Origin: Telopea speciosissima
Taxonomy: Eukaryota > Streptophyta > Magnoliopsida > Proteales > Proteaceae
Reading direction: 5' to 3'
DNA: 64,000 nt
Assembly: GCF_018873765.1 (NCBI RefSeq)
Contig: NC_057926.1
Location: 53,953,378-54,017,377, forward strand
This document shows, one piece after another, positions 11,111 through 24,000 of this stretch (positions within the stretch are counted from its first letter, which is position 1; each line of letters begins with the position of its first letter). The translations under genes were made by a program, and so were the position numbers. Below the pieces are notes generated by a model. It did not search any database. It was given only the letters and a program-made list of their open reading frames with translations, and was not told the origin of the DNA.

Positions 11111-12060
11111 TATCCTTATCCAATTTGTTGTAAAGTGTGTGAGATTTTGGGGTTTTTGATTTAGGGTTTCTAGGAGAGTGAAACAGTGCTATTTTGGGTG
11201 TTCTTCAGAGACCTCCATTGTAACTTTTTTTGATTTACATAGTGAAACATCTTCGCCTTTGCCCGTGAACATAGCACACCATTCTGGTGTGTTAACCACG
11301 TTAATTCTCCTTGTTATCTTGCTCTGTTTTTGTTTTTGTTCGTATTTTGGTAGGTGTTTGTTCTAACAATCTTTAATTTTCTTAAATGTGTAGAAATACT
11401 TGAAGTTGCCTGGATGTTTGATAGACCTCTTTTTCTATGCTTTTCAACCCATCACCTATCTCATGGACAACTTGATGGGAGTGGCTACCCATTGATCAAG
11501 CATCGACCGATGCATCAATACGTATTGATCAACCATTTATCAACTTTTTGAAGTTCATAGATACCAATCAATAAATAAAGAACTAAAGAGGCCATAGGAA
11601 TTTTTTCTTGACAACAGGAGTTGCCGTGATGTTAAGTTATTCAGTTTGTATGTGACCATATCCAAACCTCATTGCACCACTGAACTTTCAAGTGTTTGTA
11701 CATATGTAGCTGAGGACATGTTATCCACAAATTTTGGGTTTGTTGGCATCTTCATAAATTTCATTCTTTTTTTTTTTTTTGGGTAGAAATCTTCATAAAT
11801 TTCATTCATTTCCCATTGTCATGTATTCTACCTGCTGCTTAATCCAAGTATAGCAAACACCATTTATGGCTTAATTTCCAGTACTAAGAATCTGCGGCAG
11901 ATATGTTGGACAATTAGGAAATTGGAATTAATATACAATTTAATGGAAGATCAATGTCTGTGTCCATGGGGATCTGCAATATTGTGAACTGAAATTTATG
12001 AAATATGGTAGCAAGACAGCAACAAATGGCTTCTATCCTAGAAGACCAAAAAAAAGAGCG
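11111..12060. other. Intergenic, no gene recognised
   Basis: AT-rich sequence with a small TCGACCGATGCATCAATACG repeat near 11500 and a T13 run near 11768. I see no supported gene. Confidence 0.4.
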
Positions 12061-12209
12061 TCTCAGTACATGAGGCTCCTGCTATTGCAGGGTCTGGCTG
12101 AGGCAAAATGTATGCAGCCTTAACCCCCGCTTGGTGGAGAAGTTGTTTCCACGTTTTGAACCCGCAACCTGACAATAGCACAACTTAACTGTTGTGTCAA
12201 GGCTCACCC
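12061..12209 (-). mobile_element. Au-like SINE (tRNA-derived), diverged
   Basis: In the minus orientation this reads GAGCCTTGACACAACAG near the box A position, then GCGGGTTCAAAA around box B, then a body ending GCAATAGCAGGAGCC. The order and wording match the other SINE copies in the window, of which 24897-25058 is the best preserved. There is no coding content. Confidence 0.65.
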
Positions 12210-15095
12210 ATTACTTAACCTAGAAGACCAACAAATGGCTTCAAAATTCCAGAAGACTTGCTAAAGAATTGGTTTTTCAGCTCCAGGAGTTTTCCTCTTG
12301 TCATGGATCTCTAATCAACAAAAATGGTTGCAGAGTATGGCTAGGAAAGGATGTCAATGTGGGATCTCTTCCAGAATAGCAAGCAAGACAAACTAAATCA
12401 CGGAGGACATTATTTGGAACACAAAAACTACTTTTAGTGTTTTCACTGTGTCGATTTCCCCAATAGAAATTACATACAAGATGGTGGAGCAGGGATTTAG
12501 GATTCGGTTCCGCATTGATATCATCAGCACTGATACATATCGTGATATCGGCCAATCAATATTGTAAAAGAAAAGTGCGAGGTGGTGTTTAGGGGAGAGT
12601 TGCTTACAGCTTTCCCCCTACCGTAACCTTCCAAGGTGAAGGCGAAATCCGATCTCAAGGTGTGGCTACAAGAAGCCACTGCCTTTACCAGCTACGCTAG
12701 GTGGTGCCTCCAAACTTCTTTGGCGTACCACTGCTTCCAGCCAAGTGTTTTTGATGGTTCACCCAGAATTATGTCCAACTCACCTGCCACAGAATTTGAG
12801 ACATCTATTTTATCAGCTTAAACCCCTGCATTCATGTCATGCTTTACTAGAAGTCAGACCAGCCTTTTAGGTAGCAGGGGTCCTAGGACTCCAAGAAGGT
12901 CATGAGATACTCTTCTGTTTCACCACCCTTTGGGGGGACAAGGGGTGGGTGTTAAATATGATACAAGGAAGTGCCTATAGATAGGGTGAAGTAGGGTAAC
13001 CTTGTGCATAGATACAAGGTCTCCAAAGAACCCCCAACCAGATGGATGAAAAATGCCCCCAAGGAAGTACCTACCTCGCCATGTCCATACTAGTAAAGCT
13101 GAACGCCTGAACTGTTGTCAAACAGCAACAGCAAACAAAAAAAAAAAAAAACCTAATTTCTATTTCATCCACCACGAAAACAAATAATATGAAGTTCTTT
13201 GAACATAGAACCATCAAGTGTATTTCAATTGCATCAACAAGCAAAGCAAAAGCAGTCAGGCACACAAACATCTACACAGAAAAAATCTCCCAAGAACCAA
13301 CCAGGTAGGGTGAAAAGTGCCACCAAATAAGTGGCTGCCTCGCCATGTCCACACTGGTAAGGCTGAACTGTTGTGAAACAGCAGAAGATTGAAAAGATGA
13401 ACTAGCAAAACAAAATAAGGCAATAAAAAGATCATATCTTCTAATAACACTTTGGGAAGTTTGATCAACTGATTTTCAGTTCTTAATTGGAAATCATCAG
13501 CTGATTTTCATTCCATTGGTGGTAATAAACTACTTGATCCATCAAAAAAGAAAAACTAATTACTATTCATCCACCACGATAACAGAGAATATGAAGTTCC
13601 TTGAACACAAAACCATCAGGTGTATTTCTATTGCATCAACAAGCAATGCAAAATCTGCCAGGTCCCGTCAGACTTTCCCACAACATAACTACGAACTGAG
13701 TCTGAAGCCATCAAGCTTGCAAGCATTTTCTTACAGTAAGGAACAGAAAATGAGTGAGCAACTGCCAACCCTGCTCATTGGGCTACAGAACATGAGGCAG
13801 TCTGATTTATAGCGTGCATAGCAAACTGGGACCTGCATTTTTCAGAAGAAATAGTTACTCTATGATTTGGGGATTCAATGTGATTAAAACCTTTTAGTAG
13901 ATCACTAAAGAGAAAGTAGAATACAATATACATCTATCATACATCCCCAAGATAAACTTAACCAGAAAGAAAAGAGGATAGTAAATATTTTCTAATTCTT
14001 CTACCTCATATCTGCTTACTTATTGTTCTTTCCAACTGGGTGACATTTATGCAAGTGTACAAGAAAATAGAACCTCTTTCATGACAAATTAAGTGCTTAC
14101 GACATCCAGACCTGTATTATAAGAGCTTCATGGGTCCTTTCCAAGAAAGCATCTGAAATGCTAACACCTTGATCACCTTCCCTATTTTTGTTAATCAGTC
14201 CATCAATTAAGAGCTAGAAATACATGTTTCTATTCTTTGAACTAGAGGGGCATTGTTATTGGATACGGAAGGGGAAAAAAGGGTATGGTTGTACAGAACC
14301 TTTATATAGTGAGGAAGCTTACAGCCTATAGGATTACTACATGTTCTGCAAATATATCATTCCAGATTACAAAACCATAAATATAACGTAACATACTAAC
14401 ATTATTGGCCAAATCGTATATAACCACCCAATCTGCCCACCATACTGCCTAATTTAATCCTTAAGTATATGCAACTATGGGTAGAAAAGAAGGCCTAGGA
14501 GCCAAGTAGCCAATTTAGACAGGTTCCAGTCTAAATCTTAACATGAGCTACACGATGATCCCAGATAACTTTAGAACATTCACAAGGCATACCAATGTCA
14601 ATTGTTCTATGCATAACGGGCATTGGCAAATTTAGCCACAATCTCTTAGCATTCTTCCTCAATTTCAGCTAATAGGACCATAGAAGACATTCCATATTTA
14701 CAAGAGCTTCAGGATTTTGCTATTTATATTGTTTTTAATGCATATCAAGCGATCTAAGAACAGGCCAATCAGAATATTCTGTGTGCGTGTGTGTTAAGAG
14801 AATATTTTATGTATCCCATCAATGGCTAAAGGAAAGTTATGACAAAATTCAGCCTAGATGTATGGAAAAACTCAAATATATGTGCATGTTTGGGGTAAGG
14901 GGTATGAGAATACTTTAATGGACATGTTTGCTCAATTCCCACCACAAACCTGTGTCATGGGAGAACATGCTAGAACAAGATTTGTGTGTGAAAATAATCA
15001 TGATTACACAGCGTGGCAAAGAAGAGCACAATATCTTCTCTTTTTATTTATTTATTTTTTTTGGGGGGGGGGGGGTGGGGTGGAATAAGAGAACA
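12210..15095. other. Region beyond the DRB 3' end, no gene recognised
   Basis: Contains a local duplication (13070-13665, listed separately) and AT-rich sequence. Part of 14900-15095 may be the 3' untranslated region of the DRB gene; the end of that transcript cannot be fixed from sequence. Confidence 0.4.
13070..13665. repeat. Direct duplication of a 190-bp segment, second copy interrupted
   Basis: The string CTCGCCATGTCCA.ACT.GTAA.GCTGAA near 13077 recurs near 13342. CATCCACCACGA.AACA...ATGAAGTTC near 13168 recurs near 13569, and both end in TTGCATCAACAAGCAA.GC. The second copy is split by about 150 bp of unrelated sequence. Confidence 0.7.
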
Positions 15096-18000
15096 TTATG
15101 CTACAGAAACAAAAAACAAGAAATTGACAACATACTCGTCATTTCGGAATCTCTTCTTTCCGCTCCTCCTGTTCTTTTTGCGAGAACGTTTCACACCAAC
15201 TGCAGTGACAACAGTGCCCTCGGAACTACCTCCAACAGCAGAAGGCTGTGTCAATGGAACTTCACTTTGAACAACTATACCCTGGGAACTGCCTCTAACA
15301 TTAACAGCAGAAGGCTGTGCCAATGGAACCTCATTTTGAACTACAACTGTGCCCTGGGAACTGCCTCTAACATTAACAGCAGAAGGCTGTGCCAATGGAA
15401 CCTCATTTTGAACTACAACTGTGCCCTGGGAACTGCCTCTAACATTAACAGCAGAAGGCTGTGCCAATGGAACTTCATTTCGTACTTGGTTTGGAAGTGG
15501 CTGATGGACATGAGGAACAGGTTCAAATGCTCCAGTAAAACTGGTACTAGCTTCACTAAAAGGTTCCTGTTTAGGTTTTTTGAGTTCATGGACATGTGAC
15601 AGTATAACTGGGACAATATCCAGTTGTCTTTGACATGTTCCTGAATATGCAGGCAAAATATTAGTTCCTAGGGGGACTCCAACTTCTCTTTGCTGACTCA
15701 TAGACGCACCAGAATCCTTGATCTTATGCATTGCAGCATAAAGTTTTCCTTTAGATTTGATGATCTCAGAAAGGCACGTTCCGGAGTTAGATTCAACTGA
15801 AAAAGACAAACAAAATTAGCACCTTGTTGATAGGGTGTAGATACAATTATAAATGAATACGCTTTTGTGTGAGTATGGGTGTGGGTGTGTGTGTGTGTGA
15901 GAGAGAGATATGCTTTCATCAAAAGGTACTATATGCATCTGACCAATAGAAAAGGTACCCAGAATTGACTGAATAACAGTGCGAGCAGCCAGCTGTTCAG
16001 CCTCTTTCTTATTTTTGCCTGCACTACCAGTATAAAGTTTACCATTGAAAGACAAGGAAGAGAAAAACAATGGAAGCAGTCCTTCTGATTGCGTAGTCTT
16101 ATATGAGGGCTTCTCAAGGCTCATCTTAACAGCATACTCGTTAAGAATAGACTTGCAAAATATTGTATCCTGCAAACAAGTAAACAAAGCTTAGGCATCT
16201 GCACAATGTCCAACACAGAACTAGTAAAACAAAACAAAATCTATTTTTTTATCACTAACAAGGCAAACAAAGAAAGCATAAGAATGTATTAGCATCATAC
16301 ATCAGAAGGGTAAAAAAAGATCACTCGCATAATTAACCATTGACAATACCATAAATCTTATATTGATACTACCCCTCCCAGTTTAATTATTTGAAATTGT
16401 AGTACGCAAAACAAATTTTAAACAAGAGTAAATTTTACCACATTGTATAAAAGATTCGAACACGGATTCAACTGCAATTGTTTTTTGGCGATCAGAAAGA
16501 GCAACGGGAAGTCCTCAATAATCAACTCAACAAGCCTTATCCCAACTACTTGGCATGCAAATGTGATCCTTGAATGATACTATTGCAAGATATTTTACAT
16601 AATACCACTGCATAAACATCTATCTGAATCAAATACACCAACTTGCAGCATAACATAGTGAAAACTGAGGAGCTTGGTTTCACCATTCATATATATAGGC
16701 AACACTTTTTGAAAAGGCTTTCAGGTCCAACTTCCAATCACAAGTTTCTAGGAAAAGCTATAAATATACATACTGGCCATAGGCCCTCCCCAGCTCCCCT
16801 CGATTTGAAGAAATAAAAATATTCAGTTTCTGAATCTCTGTGGATTTAGTGGTATTACATGGTGGATTCTGGGTGCACTTGGTGGATTCCAAGTGAAGAC
16901 TCAAGTGGATTCCTTAGTGGAAGAGTGGATTCTCTTCGCAGGCTTTGGTGGATTCATAGCCCGGGGTTTAGGTGGAACCTAACCTGTTTTATCTTTCTAT
17001 TTCTCTTTATCTATCCTATCTTTCAACCAAATCGAGTCAGATCCACTCTACTTAACTTCCTACAGCAGAGCTGTTCTTGCTCCCAACTTTAAGAGTTCTT
17101 GCTGATCACTTATTCTAACTTCAATTTGTTTAATATTCCCTGATAAGTTTCTGTTTTGAATCTCTAAATACCATAGTCAAAATTTCAGTTCTGTTCTTAT
17201 TTCAAGTTTTCCTACTTGCAGAAGGATTGTTCTAGATCTCCCAATCCAGCCATCAGATTTTGATCAAACTTTCCAAGCCTAATCTACTTGCTAAATTAAC
17301 CAATCGAAAGCCTAATCTACTTTTCTCTGTTTCTGTCCTATAGTTCCTAACCCACCTGTGATCCTGTTTGAGCTTAAATTCCAACAGGATTTCCCGGTTC
17401 ACATTTAGTTTTCACTACTTAGACTTTTTAACTTCAACATATGATGTACTTGTTGCTGATTACTGGTAATTTAGTGAAGTTATTTGGCGTTACTATTAGA
17501 CTACGTTAATTATCACAAACTATCTAAAACTACATGTCCATAAAGAAGAAAAAAAAAACTATCTAAAACTATGTTTGTGATTTATGCTATCATACATTAT
17601 CTTGTAGTAGTTCAATATTTCTTATATATTCTTTACAAATCGAGGACTTTTTTCAGGATGCACCTTGCCTTGCTCCTCAAGTGCCAGGGGGCTATGGTGC
17701 CTTACATATGCCTCTTGCCTTGAGAGTTGAGAACTCTGCCTCTATTAAATGATCATCTTCTTCTTGCTTCTTAAAAATTTGGATCATGAAACAAGACATT
17801 TGGTTCACAGTTTACCTAACCTTCCGAAATATATTTGACGTATCAATCAAGCATGAATTATAATTTTTCATTTTCCAATTAAAGGACATGCCATTGCAAT
17901 GTCATAATAAAGCAAATACCCACACCTGTACTGTCCCTAAAAATATCCTGAATGGGTTAAATGAACCATAAAAAAGCAGGTCAAGCAAACATTGCTAGAC

Positions 18001-21000
18001 AAATTTTTGGCATTCAACCCCCCTACCCCAAATACTCTAACCCAACTCGCCAATACCAAACTAATACTAACTCAACTGAGTCACAGGAAAATGGTGTCCA
18101 AATATCACTAACACAATCAAATTGCCAAAAGAATGAACTTTTACTAGACTACTACTGCAAATCAGGCATTCATATCTAATTTCGGCTAAAACAAATACAC
18201 ATACTGAGCACACCTCAACAATTAGTGGGCATCCTTCATTCTTTATCTTTTCCAATATACGCTCAAGGGCATGTTTGGCCACAGCCTGCTCTGCTTCTTT
18301 GCGTTGTGAAAACGTCTTCACTGATACATATGCAGCACCATCAACCAAGACAGTAGATCTAAACATTGGAGCATGTGGTGATCCTTCATTGATGGTTTGA
18401 TATATTGGCAGGGGTATGGCTGATCTTTGGGTATATTCTTGCAAGCGGTTTTTATGCGATACATGTTCTGGCACACCTACACAAGACAAATAAATAATAG
18501 ATATATGAGTTGGTGCCACCCAAACAATTACAGCAGACATTTCTTTATAACTTTTAATAGCATAATGCATTCAAAGGATCATGAATTCTGCAATCTTATA
18601 TAAAAAATTGGGGCAAACTAGTATTCACATCAATAGTTCGATTTTCTACATATACATGCAATATGTATTCACATCAATAGTTCAATTTTCCAAACCAAAC
18701 TTGAAATACAACATATTTGATGAAGAAAGCCATTGTCCAAGGCACATTGCTGCAATAGCTTACAAGCCCAACAATTAATGAAGCTCCAAAACATTCAAAC
18801 TTCAAAATAAGGTTTAGCAGGCAACAAATGATACCAAGCAAACTATCGGTTAAAAATCATGTAATAAAAAAAAAAAGAGGGAAAATTTCATGGACACCCA
18901 TTTTGGTCGAATGGCACAGACAACCCAAAAACTTTCAATATATCATCCTTACCCCTGATGTTAAGCATCGTTAGCTTAAAATTTGAAATGTCCATCGTAA
19001 CCCCCTTACTAATATAAATAAAAGCCTCTCAAAACATCTTCTTCCCTCCTCAACCCGTTGGAGATCTGCAACTACTTAGAGGAAGGCAACCATCACCTGC
19101 GGAAACTCCATCTTCGGTGACCATTACCTGTAGCAACTCTGTTAGAATATTGTACACCAGAATACCCCCGCGGTATTCTGGTCCTTCTGGGGTTAATTTT
19201 ATGTTATTAAGTGTCATTAGCTTATGTCGGCTATGTGGGTTTTAGTCCCACATCGCCTAGCTTCAATTATTTGTAACTTCCCCTCTATTATAAATAGAGG
19301 AGCCTTTCTCTCATTAATACAAGCCATTCCACTATTTTATTCCCTCTCTCTGACCCACGGTTCAACCAACATGGTATCAAAGCTGGTCTAATCTAGGTTA
19401 GAGAGAGAAAAAACCCTATTTCTCCCTTCTCACTTTTCTCGGTTTTCTCCTGCTCCTATTCTTCTTCTTTTCAGCCCAACAAAAGGGGCAGCACTAATGA
19501 GGTAAACATAATGTCGATGATTTAGTTGCTACCCCCCTTCTCTTCTATCGTTTTTATTAAAAAAAACCTGTTGGAGCCTCATCTGCGATTTGGAGTTTCC
19601 CTTCTTTGAGATCAAATCTCTATGAACCTGATCCTCTAATTTAGGAACACCCTATGCAGCCTTTTTCCAGCCATATTCTACCCTATTCCTAAACCTAACT
19701 TCCCTTTTTCTTTATCTCCATCTTTTATTATTTGTTTTCTAGCCTAAATCCCCAAATCGATTTCACCTTGTCAGGGTTTTTCAAAACCCTAACTCCAATC
19801 GATTTTGGGGTTTCCCTTGTCAGATGCAACCAATATTTCAGGGATAATTCCCAACTAATCCAAGCCCTAATCGACCTCAGTTTGAACACAATCTGATGGC
19901 TGGATCTATCCCTACAGCAAAAATTTCTCATCCTGCCTTTTATGGTTCCCTGTTAAAACCCTAACTCAAATCGACATTAGGGTTACAAGTTTGAATTCTT
20001 GCTGCCTTTTTTTGAGGGATGATTACTCCACCTACAGAGACCACTCGACCTCAGTATTTGCATCTTTCCAAGTGTTTGAAGACCCCTAACCCCAATCGAT
20101 CCTTCTTTTTAGGGTTTTTTTTTAAAACCCTGACCCATATCGATTTTAGGGTTAGGGTTGTTTGCTGCTATTGGAGTTTTTTATTGATGTTTCTACCATC
20201 AAGAAGGACATTCTACTTCAACTATTTATGGCTTGAAGAAGGTCTACTGCACAAGATAGCTGCTGCCCTCCTTTTCGGCGATTTTTTGGTATTTCTCCCA
20301 CATGAAGATCCAGTCTCAATTACCAAGGAGATTGGTCATTCGAACTGGAGATCCATTTCAGCAGTTGTGGTCAGCATGTGTTACAATAAGCCAGCACCTT
20401 TGACAAGTCATCCTCACTTTTGTTGAAGCCCCTTCACTACAATCGATATTCACTTTCAGGGTTTTTTACAAAACCTTGGCTATAATCGATCTCAGGGTTA
20501 TGGCCGTCCACTATTGCTGATTTTTTTAGGAGAGTTTTATAAACATCAGAGGAGTATTCAGCCCATTATTCAGCATCTTACATCAATTTTTTTGTAAAAA
20601 ATTACAGCTCATTCTGTTGGCTTGGTTACTTCAAATTTCAACCGATTTCTCTTACTTATTCCTCTATGGCTGGCTACTTCAACTGCCTATGGATTTGTCT
20701 GGTTATTTATCTTATTTTGCTGGTTATTTTGAGCTTCACTACCTACCTGGCTGGTGTTATAGATTGGCTTCTGTAAGCATGACTGGTTGATTTGTTACTA
20801 CTGCCTTCATGTGGAATACTGCTGCCCTATGATTGTGACTGAGTTTCCTCTTATTGGAGATCGAATTTCTTTCGTTATGGAAGACTCAAATCTGCTACCC
20901 TGGAGATCCGCTTATTTGGGATTACTACAGTGTGTTCCACGATTATTGGTTGCACCTACAAACCTATTCAGTTATGTGGAGCTTTTATGATTTATATCCG

Positions 21001-24000
21001 GCTCACTCTGGAGCTTGAATCCTAGCATTGTTACTAATTTAGATCTGATCCAGTTTATGTTGAAGCTCTTCAATCCATTGCTGTCCGGATATCTTCGTTA
21101 GTACTATTTAGCATGTGGGAGTTTATACCTTGGAGTTTTTCGCACAATTGTTCCTCCTTATTTGAAGATTGATCGAGCCTTGAAGAATGGAGCATTTCCT
21201 TACTTCAAATCAGATCTGTATACCTCTCAGATTTGAATATTGGAGTTAGGAGTTTCTCCCCTGCAGGGGTTTCCATCAAAAGTGTTTGGTTGGTCGATGG
21301 AAGATGGTTGGAACTTTATATGTTGCATCATTTACTCTACTTCATTATCCCATTGCTGGTTTTCCTTCACCACCTCCCAAAACATACCTTTGGCATTCCC
21401 CATAACCACCTTGGAAGTTAATGGTATTCTCTTCTTTACCATTTCTTCTTTTTCCGTTCCACTTGGCAGCCATTGAAAATTTTGGAATGTTGTGTTTTGC
21501 CCTATCTCTAAAATTCTCTCTCTTATGTCCATGTGCACTACACGTGAGGGGGGGATTATATACAGTATACCTGCAGCCATTGCAGAGAGCAGAACATGCA
21601 GGGACACTTGGTGCAAAACATAGAAGGTCAGAGGTTTCACCATTGCCAATGGGTATCTACTTTGTTATTGGGTTAAGTTTGCCGTAAGGGGGAGGCTGGT
21701 GTTAAAAGTTTTGAAGATGTTTGGTTATAGCCTGCCTATATGAGGTTCTACAGTTGGGTTGTTTTTTTCCGCTGCTTGATCTTTACTGCTGCTTAACTCA
21801 TTTGCTGGCTACCCTAGTTACTTATCTTCAAGGTTATAATTCAGAGATTCATTATTAGACATGGTGAGAGATGCCTTTTTTGCTGATCAAGTTTGTCCAA
21901 GTTTGAAGGTCTATTTTTTCAAGTTCTTGAAGGTCTATTTGGGAGCTGGATTCTGCTACAACTTATTTTTCCCGTTTTATTCAAGTTGGGCATTAGTACC
22001 TTGTATGCGCCAACTTGAGGGGGAGTGTTAGCATTGTTAAGGAGAGAGTTTTTTTCTTTAGTCCACGTTGGATCTTCCTTCTTTCATATTTGTATAATCC
22101 AGCGTGAGGGGGAGTGTTAGAATATTGTACACCAGAATACCGTGGGGCTATTCTGGTCCTTCTGGGGTTAATTTTATGTTATTAAGTGTCATTAGCTTAT
22201 GTCGGCTATGTAGGTTTTAGTCCCACATCGCCTAGCTTCAATTATTTGACACTTCCCCTCTATTATAAATAGAGGGGCCTTTCTCTCATTAATACAAGTC
22301 ATTCCATTATTTTATTCCCTCTCTCTGACCCACGGTTCAACCAACAAACTCCATTTGATAAGGGTAAATCAAGGTGAAGCATAGAAAATAGGCATATTGT
22401 GCCATCTTTGCATTCTGTTTTCTATCTTTGCTTGAAGACAAACTGGAACTAGCTCTTTGGTAGTTTGGCAATGCATTTTGGGTTGAAAACCCCTTGATGC
22501 TGCTAAATCCTTATAAGTTATCCACCTACAGTAGCGACGTAGTTTATCTAATTCTATACTCAACTTGGACCTCTTATAAGAAAATCTTGTCTGCAAAACT
22601 TAACCAGGAGCCGCTCTGATAATTTTGCTGAGAAAATCCCACTGGCCACTACTTAACACATGACATGTGACAAAAGGGGTGAATCCTTGAATCTGTTTGT
22701 ACAACAAACTGAAGTGCTATAAGACTGTTTTTTATTCCTAACCTTGTGACTCAAAACTAAGGATGCTTCACGGAAGTGGGGTGATTTTTTTCAGATAATC
22801 TAACATTTCTCCAAATGAAAGTAAATCAGATTACCCTTACTTTGCCTTATGATCTTGTGCCCGAGCCATTTGGGGCTTATACCGTTAGTGTCAAATGGTT
22901 TCCTCATCCTAGTGTGAGCTAGTATTACAGGACTAGCAACAATCAGAAAGTTGTACCAAATGAATAACCAACACTGACGTGCCTATTTCAGACTCATTCT
23001 CACTCTCTCAGCAACAAATGCAAACACTAGTAAACTATGCTACACTGAGTTGTTCAACCTTAAGTCTAATTGCATCCAAAACGGCCTATAAATAGTTCCC
23101 AGTCAATGGTTAAGAATCAAGTCAAGTTCAATTAAATGCAGGAATCATCTGGCAACTGAATGGATCATTTGAGATGTATCCACAAAGTCTCAATGGGAAA
23201 GGGGTTATGGAGATAAAACCTGACAGTTTGTGGCATCAAGTATGGTCATGGCGCAAGACAGAAATTGGCCCTAGGCAAGTCAAACATAGTTATGGTATTG
23301 ATGTCTGCAAAAGAACCCAACGCTAGGCTGAAAGATCCTCTGCTGGAATTCAGATTGAGCCAGGAAAAGTTGACAGCACTATTTCAGTTGAATTCTAGGT
23401 ATGGAGTTCCTTTAATGCAATACTAGTCCCAACTAGAAACTAGAGACTGATTTGCAACACCAAATCTCCAGAACAACAGAGAGTAGTTATGGAACTAACG
23501 AAACAAAATAGGAAAGAACTAGAATAGAATCAGAAAATATCAGATTTAAGGAAATAAGGGAGAAACTGAAAACTCAATGTAGGCTAGTCGGATTCTCCTT
23601 AAACCTAGGTTGGGTTTTCCTAGAGATAAGATCTAACAGCCTGCAAAAGATTACAGAATTCTGAAGTGGGCAGTGGCAGTCCAACTTCTACAAGGAAAAC
23701 ATGGTAGAGTTGACAGATTGAGAATTTAGCGAACTAAATTCGAATTTCAGAATATGATCTAAGAAAATATGAAAACGCAAGTTAACCCACAAAATTTCTG
23801 CTCAATCAAAGCATATTTGAGAGAGTTATGATATGCAATAGAATAGGGAAAGTAACTCTTAAAACAGGGTATCGTCTATATGAGTTAAGAACTAGAACTA
23901 CGCGAGTAGGATAGGAAGAAGACAATATGATTAGGAATCCACCTGACCGTGAAGAGAACCTCACTCTTTCCTCATCCACCTCCAGCAGGTTTTCATTTCC

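Larger units (their letters stand above)
19140..22346 (+). mobile_element. Complete non-autonomous copia-type LTR retrotransposon
   Basis: Two 232-bp LTRs bound a 3,207-bp element flanked by a perfect 5-bp target duplication AACTC (19135-19139 and 22347-22351). The LTRs start TGTTAG and end CCAACA. The primer-binding site TGGTATCAAAGC follows the left LTR directly, which suits initiator tRNA-Met and is typical of copia elements. A GAGGGGGAGTG polypurine tract precedes the right LTR. The 2.74-kb interior has no gag, protease, integrase or reverse transcriptase motif and only short open frames, so it would need enzymes from a relative. Its LTRs differ at about eleven positions by eye, so it is not very recent. 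Confidence 0.93.

Noticed and set aside
14928-15599. A 223-codon plus-strand frame with a repeated RRLCQWN motif
   Set aside because: It is the reverse reading of the 72-bp DRB minisatellite, which is in frame with the dsRBDs on the minus strand.
15880-15906. Direct-repeat tract considered as a CRISPR-like array
   Set aside because: It is a dinucleotide microsatellite in an intron; nothing in the window suggests prokaryotic DNA.
15816-16187. A stand-alone 123-residue protein with one dsRBD
   Set aside because: It is DRB exon 3 plus intron sequence; splice sites and phase join it to exons 2 and 4.
20019-20426. A 135-codon frame inside the LTR element as a possible gag gene
   Set aside because: There is no CCHC knuckle, no capsid-like motif and no downstream pol; it spans the iterated CCCTAA module.
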